A stretch of 64,000 bases of DNA from Homalodisca vitripennis. Lineage: Eukaryota; Arthropoda; Insecta; Hemiptera; Cicadellidae. The translations under genes and the position numbers were made by a program. Below the pieces are notes generated by a model, which searched no databases, was not told the origin of the DNA, and worked only from the letters and a program-made list of their open reading frames with translations. The DNA is taken from assembly GCF_021130785.1 (NCBI RefSeq), contig NC_060209.1, forward strand, positions 19,305,501-19,369,500, given 5' to 3'. Below, in pieces: positions 1 through 13,882 of this stretch (position 1 is its first letter; the number at the start of each line of letters is the position of its first letter).

Positions 1-3000
1 GACCGTTCAGTCACTAGCCTCTACATATTATACATGTGTTGCATTATATTTTAATACATATTATATTATAAACATGTAATATCTGGAGATAATGAATGTC
101 TAAGAAAAGTAGGAGTAGAATCGAATATCTTTGAAGTACAAGTACTAAGTCAAAAATTCATTAGATATCATCTAAAACGGGTTTAAATTTTTCGATTTTA
201 ATGTTTTTTACATGTGAAAACTTTGTTTCGGTTAGTTTCTTTGTTGAACAATTATTACGTGACCATTGGGAATATCTAATTATTTGAAATACAGGTATAT
301 TTCATAGAAACGTCCCACAATATAAACATTTTTTACTTGTGCTTTAATACTTATAATCTGACGTTGGTCCTCTAGGGATTGCAGGTAAACATAATCCGGC
401 TGCTGTGAAACACTGCTAAACTTTTTATCCCATAAGGACAATGCCAATTTCAAACAGTTTTAATCCCTTATTTTTTTATTATAGAATTGAAGGGGAATTG
501 ATGTCACAAAAGTTCTTGGACAGTTATTGATTACACAGTTTAAATGTAACATATCCCATCACTCCATGACAGAATATAAGATAGTAAACTGTTATAAGTT
601 TATAGGGGCATTCAAAGCTTAATTTGGCAAAGTATTTAAAATCCTAATATTAATAATTTTCTAAATATGAAAGTGCCGTTGCTTGTTTATTTTCTTTTCA
701 CGCGTAAACTAATCAACTGATTTTACTGAAATTTTACATGGACCTGCTTGCTGTTACTGGGATGAATATAGACCTATTCTTATTTCAAAAATCCATTCTG
801 TCTACGCCCCACTGGTCTTTAAGTTAACTAAAAATTCTGTCTTGGTCTCAAAAGTAGTGTAATATTAACTCAATGTAATCCACCGTTCCATGTACAAATT
901 TTTTATAGTGGTATTTTTTTATGTGTAGCTGTCCTTATGTCCTGATCTAATGCCAGAAGTACTATGAATAACGTAAACAATTTGCACCTAATAACTTGTA
1001 GTTTTAAAATAGAGCCTTAACTATTATTTTAGGTCTCTCATGAACTAGAAGTAATGATAAGAGAAGCTTGATACGGGGTCATTTCCCACTAGGGAGAGTA
1101 AAAATTGTCAAGGATCGGAGTGTTTTTTTTTTCTTGTAAAGGTTCCCCGTGACATTTATATAGAAATTAAAAAATGGATTGAAGACTTTTTTTGGTTTCT
1201 AGGATGAAACTTTGTAGTTTTTTTATCGTATACTATAAAATTTGTGGGCATAGGCATATCCAGGAAGATTCAATGGCAACTTATATATTTCGGCTAACAT
1301 AGGGAAAAAGTGTTTTTAAATCAAATAAAATGTTTTTTCTAAAAAAATTAGTTACATTTAAGAGAGTACACTAAACTTTCTGTAAGACTATGTGATGCGC
1401 GTTAGTCAGAATACACTGGGCTTATATTTGTCCAACAACAAGATGAAGTGGTTGAGACAAATCTTTTACAATTGCCACATTTTGTACATGATTAATGTAG
1501 ATGCCCATAAACATACAACACATAACAGTATTTCTTCTTACGTTTTACAATGCAATAATCCTTTAAAGGAAGATGTTAAAGTTCAATAAAATTATAGGTT
1601 TCTAAAATAGCTTGTTGCTGAAAATTATATGACAGAAATCATACAAATTATAGCGAATTAAAAAGATTAAAAAAACATTCGACGTTTTTTAAATAGCACA
1701 GTTCTTTACTGACAAAAATGGGCATCAAAATGGCATATTGAGGACTGATAGTTAATATTTTACACATCTTTCACGACTCCAAGTTTTTCAAAACATTAAA
1801 AAAATTACACCATGTATATTATACGTACAAATATATACATCAATTACCGTAATATTTCATAAATACAAGTTTAAGTTTAAGACACTTTCGATTATATCCA
1901 TTCCATTAAATTATTATTAATGTCGGTAGTAAAAGCATTACACACAATTAAATTTTATAATTATTAAAACTGAACTTTTATTAAACTGAATTTACAACGA
2001 TAAAAAAACTATATTCAGTAATTATTCTAAAAATAATACTCATAATGCAAAATTAGTTTTAGTTACTAGTAATATTTCATCTCATTACAAATTTTGAATT
2101 CAAACATGCACCTTTTCCTACTTGACTCATTTACTTCAAACGACCCCTTGCTGCAAAATGGAATCTGTAATTACCATGTAAATGAAACCAACACCACAGT
2201 ATTAATTTAACAGCGGCCTTGCTGCTCTGTAAAATCAGACCATTAGGATTCAAGTATCCAACACAGCTGTAACGGTCATTTATCACTAGCTACACACATC
2301 TCATACAAATTACTGCCTACGAATTTTGTAACTGACCCGTACGTAATGGCTTGCATGCCGAAGAAATAATTTAAAGTTCTCTTTAGACAAAGGACAATTA
2401 CTTTTTTTTACCACACAGCAATTTTTATTCATAAACGGATTTAACATCCATTTCTGTTCACGTATTTTAAAATTAATATTTATAGCAAAGTAACTGGCTA
2501 CAGAAAAAAGTTGAGGGAAGGAAGAATGTGTATGAGCCATATTTATTTTATAATGTTGTGCTCCAAAGTGTGAAATAGTACGATTAAATGTGATTTTATT
2601 ATTATTATTTATTATTTTTATTATTATTATTATTATTTTATTTGTTATTAAGAAAATCCTTTCTTGCCTTTCCTTTAAAATTTGCAATACATTATTACAT
2701 CATTCGTCAAACAAGGTGTTATGGATAGTGAAAAAAATTGTAATTTCATATTATGATACAAACAGTATACATATTAAAAAAATAAATAACCCAACTTTAC
2801 AATACTCTATAACAATTAAAAACTCTGAAACTCTGATATATTAGAATTTTGCTTGCTGGGACTAGGATGAGGGAACTATATTCCTAAGCATTTAGTATTC
2901 GAGTAGGCAATTATATAAAAATATTGAATTTTATTTATTAAGCTACCATAGGATAGAAGCCAGAAGGTATAAGCTGAAATGTATATATTTGGATACCCCC

Positions 3001-4439
3001 TCTATTTAAATGATTTACTGTAGAAATCTAAATGAAGAAATGGATGGACGATTCTAAATGATAGTAGACTGATGACGGCATGGCTTTCTAATGATGAATT
3101 TATAAAGCTACTTGAGAGATCTGTAAATTTTAGACCTTTGGTTACCAGTAATAATATCCACTTTCCCGGGCTAATAAACTACGTTTATGCGACAAATATA
3201 ACTAACTTCATAAAATACCCTCTTATGTTTGAAGATAATTGTGTGCTCTAGTACAAAAAAGTTTTATTATAGATTTTTTGGTTCTTTTATATTTAAATAT
3301 GATTTAAAAAGAATGTATGAAAAGGAAGGTACTATAGAAAAACATTGCTACTGAGAACTGCTGTGTAGATACAAGAGTTATTTAGATAATAAAATCTTAA
3401 ATCCATTAACGGTCACATTTATTTACATAATGAATATATTAGGTAATAGGTATTAAATAAGTGACACAAATCTCTTTTGATTTATTTTATGTTTAGATGA
3501 TGCAATTAAAAAACGTTAATAGAGTCCAGAGCATGTGGAATGGCACTGCGGCGCATTTCCGATGTAAATGGAACTGCACGTATTACGTACTGGCTTAATG
3601 AAAACATGGATACGTTATCCATCCGTTCTACTATTTATAAGAGTTTAATTGGAAAATGCTGGCATACTAAATAGGTCTGGCTAGAAGCCGAGTAGATAAA
3701 TACTCATGTTATACCACCGCTTTTGTTAAATTCTTCGTTGACGTTTTAATAATACTTTATTTAAGAATTATATTTTAAGGAATAGATTATTAATCATATT
3801 TGCTAAATTATATGAAGTTTTAGTACGATATTAGCTAAGTAAAATGTTGCTAATGTTCATATGCATTCCTTTTCTATGACGTAATCATGTTTTTATCTTT
3901 TGTAGACGGGTTTTATGGTATAGGTAAAGCGTATTCATGTATGTAGTATTTTTTTAAATTATTTTGGATGTGTATTTATTATATTTATTACTAATTGATA
4001 TTATAATGTCTTGGAATATAATACATATTTTAACTGGAAAACGTTGTTTTGTGAGTAATTTAAAAGCTTACTATTATAATGTTCGCTTGACATTTAGTTT
4101 TATTTTAACTGGAAAAATGCTTTATCACCAAATAATTTTAATCTAGCTATTTTAATATACAGGCTATTTTTTACAATGCATTCATTTAGTTTGATCGTTT
4201 ATATATCCTTCAAATGTTTACTTTTCATTTCACTGCACCATCTTCAGCATCATTGTTTTTGTTTGCATGTATGTGGAAATAAACATTTCATTTCATTGTA
4301 AATGTTCCCAAAGGCTATTAAAAATAACTAATTAAGCTATGAACATATTTTCCATATCACTGTTTCGAAAAAAATATAAGACTCGCTTGCATCAAAAGCA
4401 GGCCGAGCATTTTTTTATGTTAAATAAAAAGTAAACATA
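1..4439. other. gene-free AT-rich stretch
   Basis: I see no supportable gene here. The open frames are short, lysine/isoleucine/asparagine-rich and of the kind expected by chance in AT-rich DNA. There is a TTA-rich microsatellite at about 2594-2640. A stretch near 4,190-4,300 ends in an AATAAA followed by CATTT repeats, which looks like the 3' tail of a retroelement but is too short to classify. Confidence 0.6.
2594..2640. repeat. TTA-type microsatellite
   Basis: Imperfect run of TTA/ATT trinucleotides. It produces a spurious isoleucine/asparagine-rich open frame on each strand. Confidence 0.85.
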
Positions 4440-4680
4440 AAGTAAGGTAAAGAATGTCTTATTTTACCAGGCGAAGTTAGGGCTAAGAAGCCCTCTCTAA
4501 CACTTAACTTGGGGACCAACGGCTTAAAGGTGACTTCCGAACCACCACCAATGGCCGTGCAGGCGGGCCGCTTGCAAGGACAGGATCGCTCAGCGGTCAC
4601 CTGTCCAAGCAGCAGCCACGCTCGGCGTTGCTTGATTTGGTTATCTTGCGATAACCGCCGTACCCACTACACTGCGCCAT
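4440..4680 (-). mobile_element. 5S rRNA-derived SINE, copy 1
   Basis: Read on the minus strand, this starts near 4675 with a segment close to the internal promoter of 5S rRNA: AAGCAACGCCGAGCGTGG, then a version of the box C core TTGGATGGGTGACCGC (here TTGGACAGGTGACCGC). A GC-rich body follows with TTCGGAAGTCACC and GTTGGTCCCC. The 3' module is a hairpin (GGGCT TCTT AGCCC) followed by GGTAAAATAAGACATTC and a CTTTA-type tail. The same body recurs at 17.74 and 44.03 kb. The 5S resemblance puts it in the SINE3-like class, transcribed by RNA polymerase III and mobilised by a partner LINE. A tRNA A-box-like string (TGGCGCAGT) lies just upstream on the same strand, so the head may be composite. Confidence 0.85.
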
Positions 4681-4689
4681 TGGCAAATA

Positions 4690-7600
4690 AGTAAATTTTG
4701 GTGTCATTAGTATTTATAACAAGGTTTCATAATGGCTTTAGTACTGTAAGGCGTAGGTGTAAAATAGCTTAGCAATGAATTAAAGCAATTGAAATAGTCT
4801 AAGACATTAAAGAAGTTATAGATATCGACAAAATGTTCTACAAATAAATTATCTATAATTTGCACAGTTTAAAGAAGAGAAAAATCTGAGAGAAACGAGA
4901 ATGTGGCGTGTGGTGCTAGTGAATCATTAACATTATACGAGAATTAATTAAATATATCCTTTGTCACACTCAAACTGAGCTATTAAATAAACACAAATAC
5001 GCTAATGTTTGTGAAAAAAATAAACAATCGGAAAAGAATATAAATAAAGAAAATTGTTGAGAGTGAAAAGTAAAATTACTGCCTGTTATGATGAGAAGCG
5101 TTTTATTATATCTATTTGTAAACCTAATATATTTGAATTATATATATTTTAACAAAAAAGTTGTATGCTGCAATATATGTATTAAAACCTATTTTTATTA
5201 AGACTTTTTCAATTATCAGAAAATTATATTTTTTATGTTAAGATTGACAATCATCAAAAACCATAAAAGTAAGAAAATTAAATACTTACTTTACATTTTA
5301 AATGCGTAAGTTAAAGATTTATGAATTTTCATGACCTCTTCCTCTTACATGAAAAATAAATAAACAATAATGTATACTTTTGTCTGGAAACCTCTGTTCA
5401 TGATAGCAAATTAATTAAAATGCATAGAAACAAAGTACTTGTCATTATAAAAAAAATAAAATAATAATGAGTATTGAATCCACCATGAGAAAATAATGTT
5501 AGTTTATATTAAATATCAATTTAAGTATTTTGCGTTATTTTCTAAAAATTCTTTTATCGAACACAAACTAAAATGTTACCAAAAAAAAGTATTTACTTTT
5601 CCGTGTATACAGATTTAATTAAAGAAAAACTTATAATAATAGTACAAAAATTAATCTTCCATGTACAGAATCCAATTTAGCTTTCAAACGAAAATTCTGC
5701 TTATGGATATTAATGAAGTGGCAACAATTTATTCATCACGCTTTTAAACAAAGTGGTTCATTTATTAGTAATCTGAACATGACTGTTGATCTATTAACAA
5801 TTGTGATGCCATTATTCTCTCCATTAAACAACACACCAAAATAACCACTGCACAAAGTGGCTCTTATAATGCCATATTTTTTATGTGTATTATAGCCAAT
5901 ACACTTGAAAGTTTTTAGGACTATTTTGTGACGTCATAAGGTAATACAACACCTCGTCACAAGCATACCATATTCGTGTGTGGAACATGTATGAGTCCAT
6001 GTAATTGTAAATTTAAACAAGAATAGTGCTAATGAATTGAAACTTTCATTTCATATTCTAAATGTGATGTTAGAAAGGATATTTAACAATACAATACAAT
6101 AAAAAAATGTTATGACAGGAAGTCCATATTGCGTGGAATGTTTAAGTTTTTATTGGCTGAGTACTGACTCCACGCAAGGGGCCTTTCACTCAAGGGGATG
6201 GAAAAATTCTAATTATATCTGTCTGTCTTTCTAGCTTTCTTTTTGTCTGGTCCCATAATATCTCGAAAGCTATCTGAGCTATATACTTATATAGAAATTA
6301 TACATTGCGCCTAATTTTTTTTATACAGGTAACACTGTATTCGATAATTGCACACATCACTAGACTACATGGATCTTGTCTGCGGATTAGCGAATATTTT
6401 TAATGATCGAAAAAGACGTTCGGCTCTCAAATGTATGAGGAATCTCTTTATCCTGGCTCACATCTTACATCTTCAGCAACCCATATTTAGTTCTTTTCTT
6501 GTTAAATGTGTACAATTGTTTTGGTAAGCTATTGATGTATGTTTTGCACGAGGGAAATACTCACGGAACGTCACGCAACCACGTATGTTCGCTCTGAAGC
6601 CGCTAGGGGCGGAATTATGCGACCATTTTGATGTTGATGCGTTTCTACGTTTAGTGGTTATGCAGGGTGGAAAGTGAGAGGTTACTGTCACTCCTTTTTG
6701 AAGTAACTACTTCTTTTAGCGGGCTATGGATGCATGTTTTGCACGGGAAAAAACTAACGCTTTGCGTCACACATGTTTATTTTTTCTACATGGTTTCAAA
6801 GTAGAATGACAGCTTTACCGAAACGTAACCAAACTGTTATATGAACATCTGATCTGAACTAAGAAAATAGAGTATATAAAGCAGAATAACATACGACACC
6901 ATATATTATAACGAAAATGGAGAAAGGCTTTGAATACTGGTTTGAATAAATTTACAAACTAATAATTTATTTATTAGTGAATCCAACGTAAAATGTATTA
7001 ACTCACTGCATCATTTAATAACAGCATTATAGCTCATCGGGTTCTAAATTGATTTTCAGCACGTTTAATATTAATCCTATTCTATTTCACTACTAGTTTT
7101 GTCCTGTCGGCATTAAAAATAAATGTATCAGATCTTTTCTTGTCTTAACAAAGCCGTAGTTTAAATTAATCCTTGAAGAAAATGAGGCTTTCTGTTGATT
7201 ATAATTATAAAACTTACTCAATTACATTGGATCTTACTTTACAATCACTTAAAAAAGAAATTACGTAAGAACAGATTTTAATACAAATTTAGGTGAAAAC
7301 TTCAAAAAAATTAATTTTATTTTTAAAAGTATAAATATAAAAACGATAAAAAACATAAGTACAACGAGATATCGAACAACAACAACAATAGATGTTGTGT
7401 TTATAAGATATTTAGAAAATTTTATTCCCGAATTTTTATTTCTTATTTCAGTTTTCATGAACTCATAATTTCATTTTTGGAATATAATGACAATGAAAAT
7501 AAATTAATTATTTGGTAAAAAATTAAAAAATGTATTAATTTAATATTATAAGTCTGCGATATGTGGAATGTAAAAATATTACAACAATATGTATGAAACT

Positions 7601-8010
7601 AATACAGAATGTAAAATATTTCCATGTCTTTTGTGTTTTATATTATTTTAAAATAATAAACAAACTATTAATAATTATATATATATATATATATCGTATG
7701 GGAGACAAGGCAGCTATTTATAAATAAATAAATTAAAAATTACAATTATTAAAAAGTACGTAAGAACAAAGTTCTTGAGTCATAAATTAAAAATAATATG
7801 AATAAAAGAATAAATATGAATAAATGAATTTTATTTCCCATAAATTATTACATAAATACATGCATGAAAAAGGCGAGAAATATACTGGCCACTTTAACCA
7901 GTAGTGTGGCCAGTTGTAAAAATAAAAAATATAGTTTTTACATGTGAAAACAGAGTCTAGCATTATAATACTTTACTTAGTATTTCGCCAACCGCAACAT
8001 CTGAGGGTTT
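4690..8010. other. gene-free AT-rich stretch with weak repeats
   Basis: No gene is supported. The segment 6,120-6,300 resembles a dispersed repeat also seen near 26.5, 41.3 and 49.5-50.4 kb, sharing an ATATCTCGAAAGCTA-like string with TGAGCTATA. Two related sub-copies of about 50 bp, each with ATGTTTTGCACG followed by a CGTCAC-type string, lie at about 6,536-6,590 and 6,732-6,780. The rest is low-complexity. Confidence 0.5.
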
Positions 8011-8012
8011 CA

Positions 8013-8013
<1 letters not shown>

Positions 8014-8061
<48 letters not shown>
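8014..8061. repeat. (AT)n microsatellite
   Basis: Uninterrupted AT dinucleotide run of about 48 bases. Confidence 0.97.
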
Positions 8062-8063
<2 letters not shown>

Positions 8064-8159
8064 GATCTCCCGTCACAAAGCTAAATCCAAATTACTGAGC
8101 CAGTTTAGAGACCCATCCTCTAAACCACTCAGACCAGCCAGACCACCAGAAAACAATAA

Positions 8160-8206
8160 TTAATTTTAATTAATTTTTTAATATTAATTAAAATTATTAA
8201 TTAGAA
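8160..8206. repeat. AT-only inverted repeat
   Basis: TTAATTTTAATTAAT and its near-perfect reverse complement face each other across a few bases, giving a hairpin made almost only of A and T. No gene context suggests a function. Confidence 0.5.
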
Positions 8207-8559
8207 AATGTACTTTTCAACATATTACTTCACGGTCAATTGTTAGAAGTGGTTACTTCTACCATCAGTCCCGCCACTGCCTTTTAACTATTTGTTTGTT
8301 ATTTATTGAACGACCTTGGCTCATCAGTATAACTAATGCCTGTCGTGAAATAGATACGATAAATAAAGATACGACAGCTCTCTGCTTCATTTAAATTCAA
8401 AGAACAATGTGAAAGTCCAGAGCTTACTATATTTTAATTAATGCATTCAGTATTTGAATAACTAAAATCTGAAAACTAACTCCTCCACATCACACTTAAT
8501 TAATTTATGTTTGCGCTCACGTGTTGCTAAAAATGTTCCACCTAATCTGGATAGTGACA

Positions 8560-9432
8560 TTATATTAGCAAATTGTATAAGCACTAGCCCTCACAGACAT
8601 AAGTCCAACTGTGTATCACAGAGACTAGACTGCACAGCAAATTGTATGAGCACTCGCCCTCACAGGCATAAGTCCAACTGTGTATCACAGTGGATAGACT
8701 GGACAGAAAATTGTATAAGCACTCGCCCTCATAGAAATAAAACTAACTGTGTATCACAGTGGATAGACTGGACAGAAAATTGTATAAGCACTCGCCCTCA
8801 TAGAAATAAAACTAACTGTGTATCTCAGTGGATAGACTGGACAGCAAAGTGCATGAGCACTCGCCCTCACAGACACAAGTCAAACTGTGTATCACAGAGG
8901 CTAAACTGGACAGCCAAGTGTATGAGCACTCGCCCTCACAGGCATAAGTCCAACTGTGTATCACAGAGGCAAGACTGGACAGCCAAGTGTATGAGCACTC
9001 GCCCTCACAGGCATAAGTCAAACTGTGTATCACAGAGGCTAAACTGGACAGCCAAGTGCATGAGCACTCGCCCTCACAGGCATAGGTCCAACTTTGTATC
9101 ACAGAGGCTAGACTGGAAAGCAAAGTGCATGAGCACTCGCCCTCACAGGCATAAGTCCAACTTTGTATCACAGAGGCTAGACTGGAAAGCAAAGTGCATG
9201 AGCACTAGCCCTCACAGGCATAAGTCCAAATGTGTATCACAGAGGCTAGACTGGAAAGCAAAGTGCATGAGCACTAGCCCTCACAGGCATAAGTCCAACT
9301 GTGTATCACAGAGGCTAGACTGGACAGCCAAGTGTATGCGCACTCGCCCTCACAGGCATAAGTCCAACTGTGTATCACAGAGGCTAGACTGGACAGCCAA
9401 GTGTATGAGCACTCGCCCTCACAGACTTCCAC
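8560..9432 (+). repeat. 69-bp minisatellite, about 12.5 units, open in frame
   Basis: Tandem units of 69 bp, each containing CTCACAGGCATAAGTCCAAC and CACAGAGGCTAGACTGGA-like segments. Because 69 is a multiple of three and no unit holds a stop, the array stays open on the plus strand as a 23-residue repeat (core PHRHKSNCVSQRLDW, one Cys near each end), and part of it is open on the minus strand as well. The frame that contains it has no convincing start: the first in-frame candidate is a TTG and the first ATG lies inside the second unit. I see no promoter, signal peptide or known domain. Units differ by substitutions only. A minisatellite is the safer reading; a repeat-rich exon cannot be excluded. 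Confidence 0.9.
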
Positions 9433-9439
9433 TTATGGA

Positions 9440-12400
9440 TTTTTGGATTGTGTCCTTTACAGGACGAATATATTTTAAAATGCTTGTTTGAGGTTTTGAA
9501 GTAACTATCAAAACTATGATATATATTTTTAAAAAGCCCATTTGTGAATTACAGGCTAAGCTATTATTCATTATAACCGTCAAATTTGTTACATTAGGTT
9601 TACAGATGTTTGTACAGAGCACACAACAATGTACACATTGTCTCACAATAAAATTAATAAATCTGTTTAGTACAGTTTCTCTTGATTTTTGAAAGTGAAT
9701 AAAATATATTTGTTCTGATGAAACAAACTAATTGTAAATCTCGTTCATTTTTAAACCGTCGTTAAAAATCTGCGTCATAGGAAATGTAAAAACCATATCA
9801 TTAAAACGTAAAATTATTAAATAGTTCAGTGCACCATAAGCACGAAATTTAAAACAAAATCTGTGATACATTAGGGAATGTTTGATGGGATGGAAATATA
9901 CTAATATCAGCAATAAATCATTAATATATAATAATAAATAACAATTCTGCTACGGGTATAATGATAACAAGCAATATAATGACCAAAATATAAAATTTAT
10001 CCTATATCTGTACTAAAACAGTGTATATTGAGTTTGAAACACATGGAACGGTAGTAATCTTCTAGGTTAAATTCCGGGTTCAAGAAGAAACATTTATAAA
10101 ATACAGGTTGAACAAAATTTCTGAATAAACGCCTATAAAACTGAAGCGTTGCAATCAATACGGCGTCTGATGTTGCGTGTGTGTTGGTGGGATCGCTAAT
10201 TTTAAACTATATGGTGACAGCGTTTGCCACGTTGAAACCAGAATCTTGTATTTGGTTGACACTTTTTAAATTGAGAGGTGCAAATAATTTTTAACTTTGT
10301 CGTGCTATGGAATTCACGTATAACTGTAAATGTGTGATTTTAAAACTATATATTTGGGTAGAACATTTAACCTTTTATTTTCTCCAGGTGAGAATTATTC
10401 TAAGATTTACGGTAATATATTAAGGCAAAACAATAATTAGTTATAGAACAAAACAATAACAATTCCTGAAGTAAGTGCTTCAGAAGGAACACATACATAT
10501 ATTGTTTAAGACAATATGTTAAATATGTTTATTAACACGATATAAAAAAGTCAATTAAATTCAAAATACAGTAAGTTTTATCAATTTTAAAGAACAACAT
10601 TCTTATAAAAACATATATTAGGTTAAATGTTTAGTAATCTTCTCGAATTTTTGCACGATTGTAGGGCACTGATTTGGATTTTATTTTATGCTTAATAAAT
10701 AAATGTACATTCTAAATTATCTAATTAACATTTATCTTTATCAAATTTACAATAAAATCAATAAACATCTAAAGTTAAAATGGAAGCGTTTTCAATTACA
10801 TTGAGCACTATTAACAATAGAGTAGTGTAGAGGATCTGTAAGCTAACCTATATTAAAATGAATTTACACGGAATTGTTGAGAGCACTTCCCCCTTTGTAA
10901 TGTCTCAGTGTCGATATCGGATTCTAAAGCGCAATAAACGGATGAAAGGACAAAGCAGTGATATCCCGAAGCGGTTTCCAGCGATCTTGTACTCAGTCAA
11001 GCGATATAACGAGTCCTTCACACTGAAACTGGTATACATTCCCTCTTAGGAATTCAATTGTTTCAGTTCTTTGTAGCAGTTAACAGCATACATTTTTATA
11101 ACACTTATCTCAGATTTTTTCTGGGATTTGTATTAATTATCACTAACTGATGTTTAGCAAAATTAAAATTATAATGGAGTGAATGATAATTGGGTATTTC
11201 CAAACAGGAAATGGGTTTTCCAAATCTTACCATTACCGCCCAAGTGAGTATCATTTCTAGGATTAACAATTATTTTTCACACTGATTTAGATTTCAGCGA
11301 TTAGGTAAGTACTCATCTACGTTGTAAGATGTCCTAAACATAAGATGATCAGAATTTGGCTCCGAAGACTCCCTTTGAGGCAGTCGGCTACAGCTCTGCT
11401 AGATGATAGTTAGCTGTACTGTTCTATTGAAATCATTTAATAATTGTAGCACTAAATGTTTTAAAATAATAATTTGTTTCAGTTTATAAAGAAACAAACA
11501 CATGATGTCATTGTTAGTGTAGTTTTATGAAATATTAAGTATTATATGTAAAAGATATAAAATTCATCTTAATATTCTTTTTACAGAAGTAAGCTTTGCT
11601 GACCTGTAATGTATATTTACTTGATCAGGATAAATCAAAATCAATTATGAATGAGAACGAAGTAAGTTACAGTGTAAACATTTTTGCGTATTTTATTGAT
11701 CGGAAAAACAAGACAATCTCAATATCGGCGTCTAAAATATAATTTACTAGTATACAGGTGCAACACGCACGAAATTGCGTGCGAAGCCATGGATAACTGA
11801 CAGTATTTAATACAATTTATGTAAATTTCATATTGACACGTGACTAATATCTCTTTGTTTCCAACCTTCTCTTTCTCTATTTTTGAGTTTTCCATTTCCA
11901 GTGCACATTACGTATTTTTATAGTTAAGAAAACTATTCCAAAATCTGTCAGCTATTTTTTTCATTGACTTCCACATTTATAATTTAGAAATATAAAGGAC
12001 GGTTCTCTCTTAACGAATACTGTGAATGAGATTTGGAAATACTCTTATCATAAAAGTTATCAATAAGTAAGACTTGTCTTACTTCCTCATGTGACCTTTT
12101 TCGATCTTCCCATCCACGCATCATTAGGTATTTTGTACGTTCACACTTAGAAACTAACATCGTTATGATTTATAGAAAGAACTCTAATGATAAAAAGTAT
12201 TATTTTACATTTATGTTGCAAATAGTGGATAACATATTTTTAAATTTTTAAAGTGAACAATGCAATGCAATGTGCAGTGGTTTGGCAATGCAAGAATATT
12301 AAGATCAACTTTGCGATAATAATGTGACCATAATTTGCCTCCTGGCGTCTCCACATTGACATAAGCAATGTTTTAATAATAAAATTCTTTAATTTCACAT

Positions 12401-12859
12401 TATTGAGACATACTTGTTAAGTTGTAGTAGTTTTATACAAAGCGCGCCTTTAATTTATTATGCAACTTGGTCTGTTGCTCCTGATTATAATATTCTCTCT
12501 GTCTTCTTGTATACTATTCCCTTTGATACGGAGCAATCCTCTGAATATGTGTCAAAATATTTGTTTGTGTCCATTAACATGTACAGTTTGGCAGGTTTGT
12601 TTGTAACGGCTATAACTATATTAAACTTTCCCGAGGCTTCCTGAATCTCAGTGTTTTTATATAATGACTACTTAAATTCTGTTAGTAAACATTAATTAGA
12701 CACTTCCTGCAATAAATTGTATAGTTAAGGAGGGAGAGTCACATACACAACAGAGCTTGAGGCACTGCTGAAATTTTGACGGTACGACTACTCATCCATA
12801 TCAAAACACATGCAAGGCAGCTTTCAAGGCAACCAAACATAGGAATCTAGAATTTTATC

Positions 12860-12860
<1 letters not shown>
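9440..12860. other. gene-free AT-rich stretch
   Basis: No gene, RNA or clear mobile element is visible. The open frames are short and lack family features. Confidence 0.55.
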
Positions 12861-12861
<1 letters not shown>

Positions 12862-12908
<47 letters not shown>

Positions 12909-12950
12909 CTCCCCCTCTCCCTCGCTCTCTCGGTGTGTGTGTGTTTTTTT
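12862..12950. repeat. (CT)n microsatellite with CCCTC and GT tail
   Basis: A pure CT run of about 44 bases is followed by a degenerate pyrimidine tract (CCCTCCCCCTCTCCC) and a short GTGTGTGTG run. Confidence 0.95.
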
Positions 12951-13882
12951 TTGTCGGAGATACAAGACAAACTCTGGAATTAGAAATACCTTGAACCGGG
13001 TTCAACTACAATGAATATAATTTTATACTTTTTTCACATTTTCTTCATCGTGACAGCATGGGAAACTAAAAAAGATGGCGTACAAAATTTCATTCTTTTA
13101 AATGAAAAGTATTTACCAAAAACGCAGAGCCTAAAATAAGAGCCACTTGCAATTCTACTTATAATTTAAAGCTGTATATCCTAAGATAAGCTTACTTGCA
13201 TTCCTAAACTGCACAGAACCCCATTTTTGCATAATAGCATTAACAAATATTGTTTTCGTCTTAAGGATGGCATCACAATAGACTACAATAGTTCAATCAT
13301 AAGAATAATTCAATAAATTATCATTGAATTTTTGAGGGAAATTCGAACTTTACAAAAACCGATTCTTTCCACGATTTCAGGGTCCCAAATCACTGTTCTT
13401 TAAATTTAAATCTAAAATGGATCAGAATATTGGAATAGCTTTGAATAACTATCAATTATATCAGGACTGTTTAAAATGTCGTAGATAAAGAATTCGTGAA
13501 TATAACGTCTAATATTTCAGCAGAAAATTGCTAGCGATGCGGCGGGTGACTACTAGTTTTCCATAATTTTACAGAGAGAAATACATGTATTTAATAAAAA
13601 AAACTGTCAATCTTTATCATAATAGTTTTATAGTAGCAGCAATGTGAACTAAAATAATATCTTACGAATTCTTCAAATACAAACTGTATAAGCTTAGAGG
13701 CCATTTCCAGTTCGAGCAGCTACATAATTATGCATTCCGGTGGAGAGCGGAACATCTGGCCCCCTTGGGTCAAATGGTACAGCGCGTCCATCCTTTCTTA
13801 TACGGATTTACTCTCTTTCTTGTCTAACATCTGTTTGTTGTAAAATAAATTATGCAATATTACAACAGTATTTTCTGTATAT

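Noticed and set aside
4415..4694. Open frames on both strands with CPCKRPAC-like peptides (also at 17,674-17,983 and 44,071-44,253)
   Set aside because: They lie inside the 5S-derived SINE copies, which are non-coding.
8812..9192. 126-codon minus-strand open frame in the 69-bp array
   Set aside because: It is the antisense of the tandem repeat and stays open only because the unit is a multiple of three without stops.
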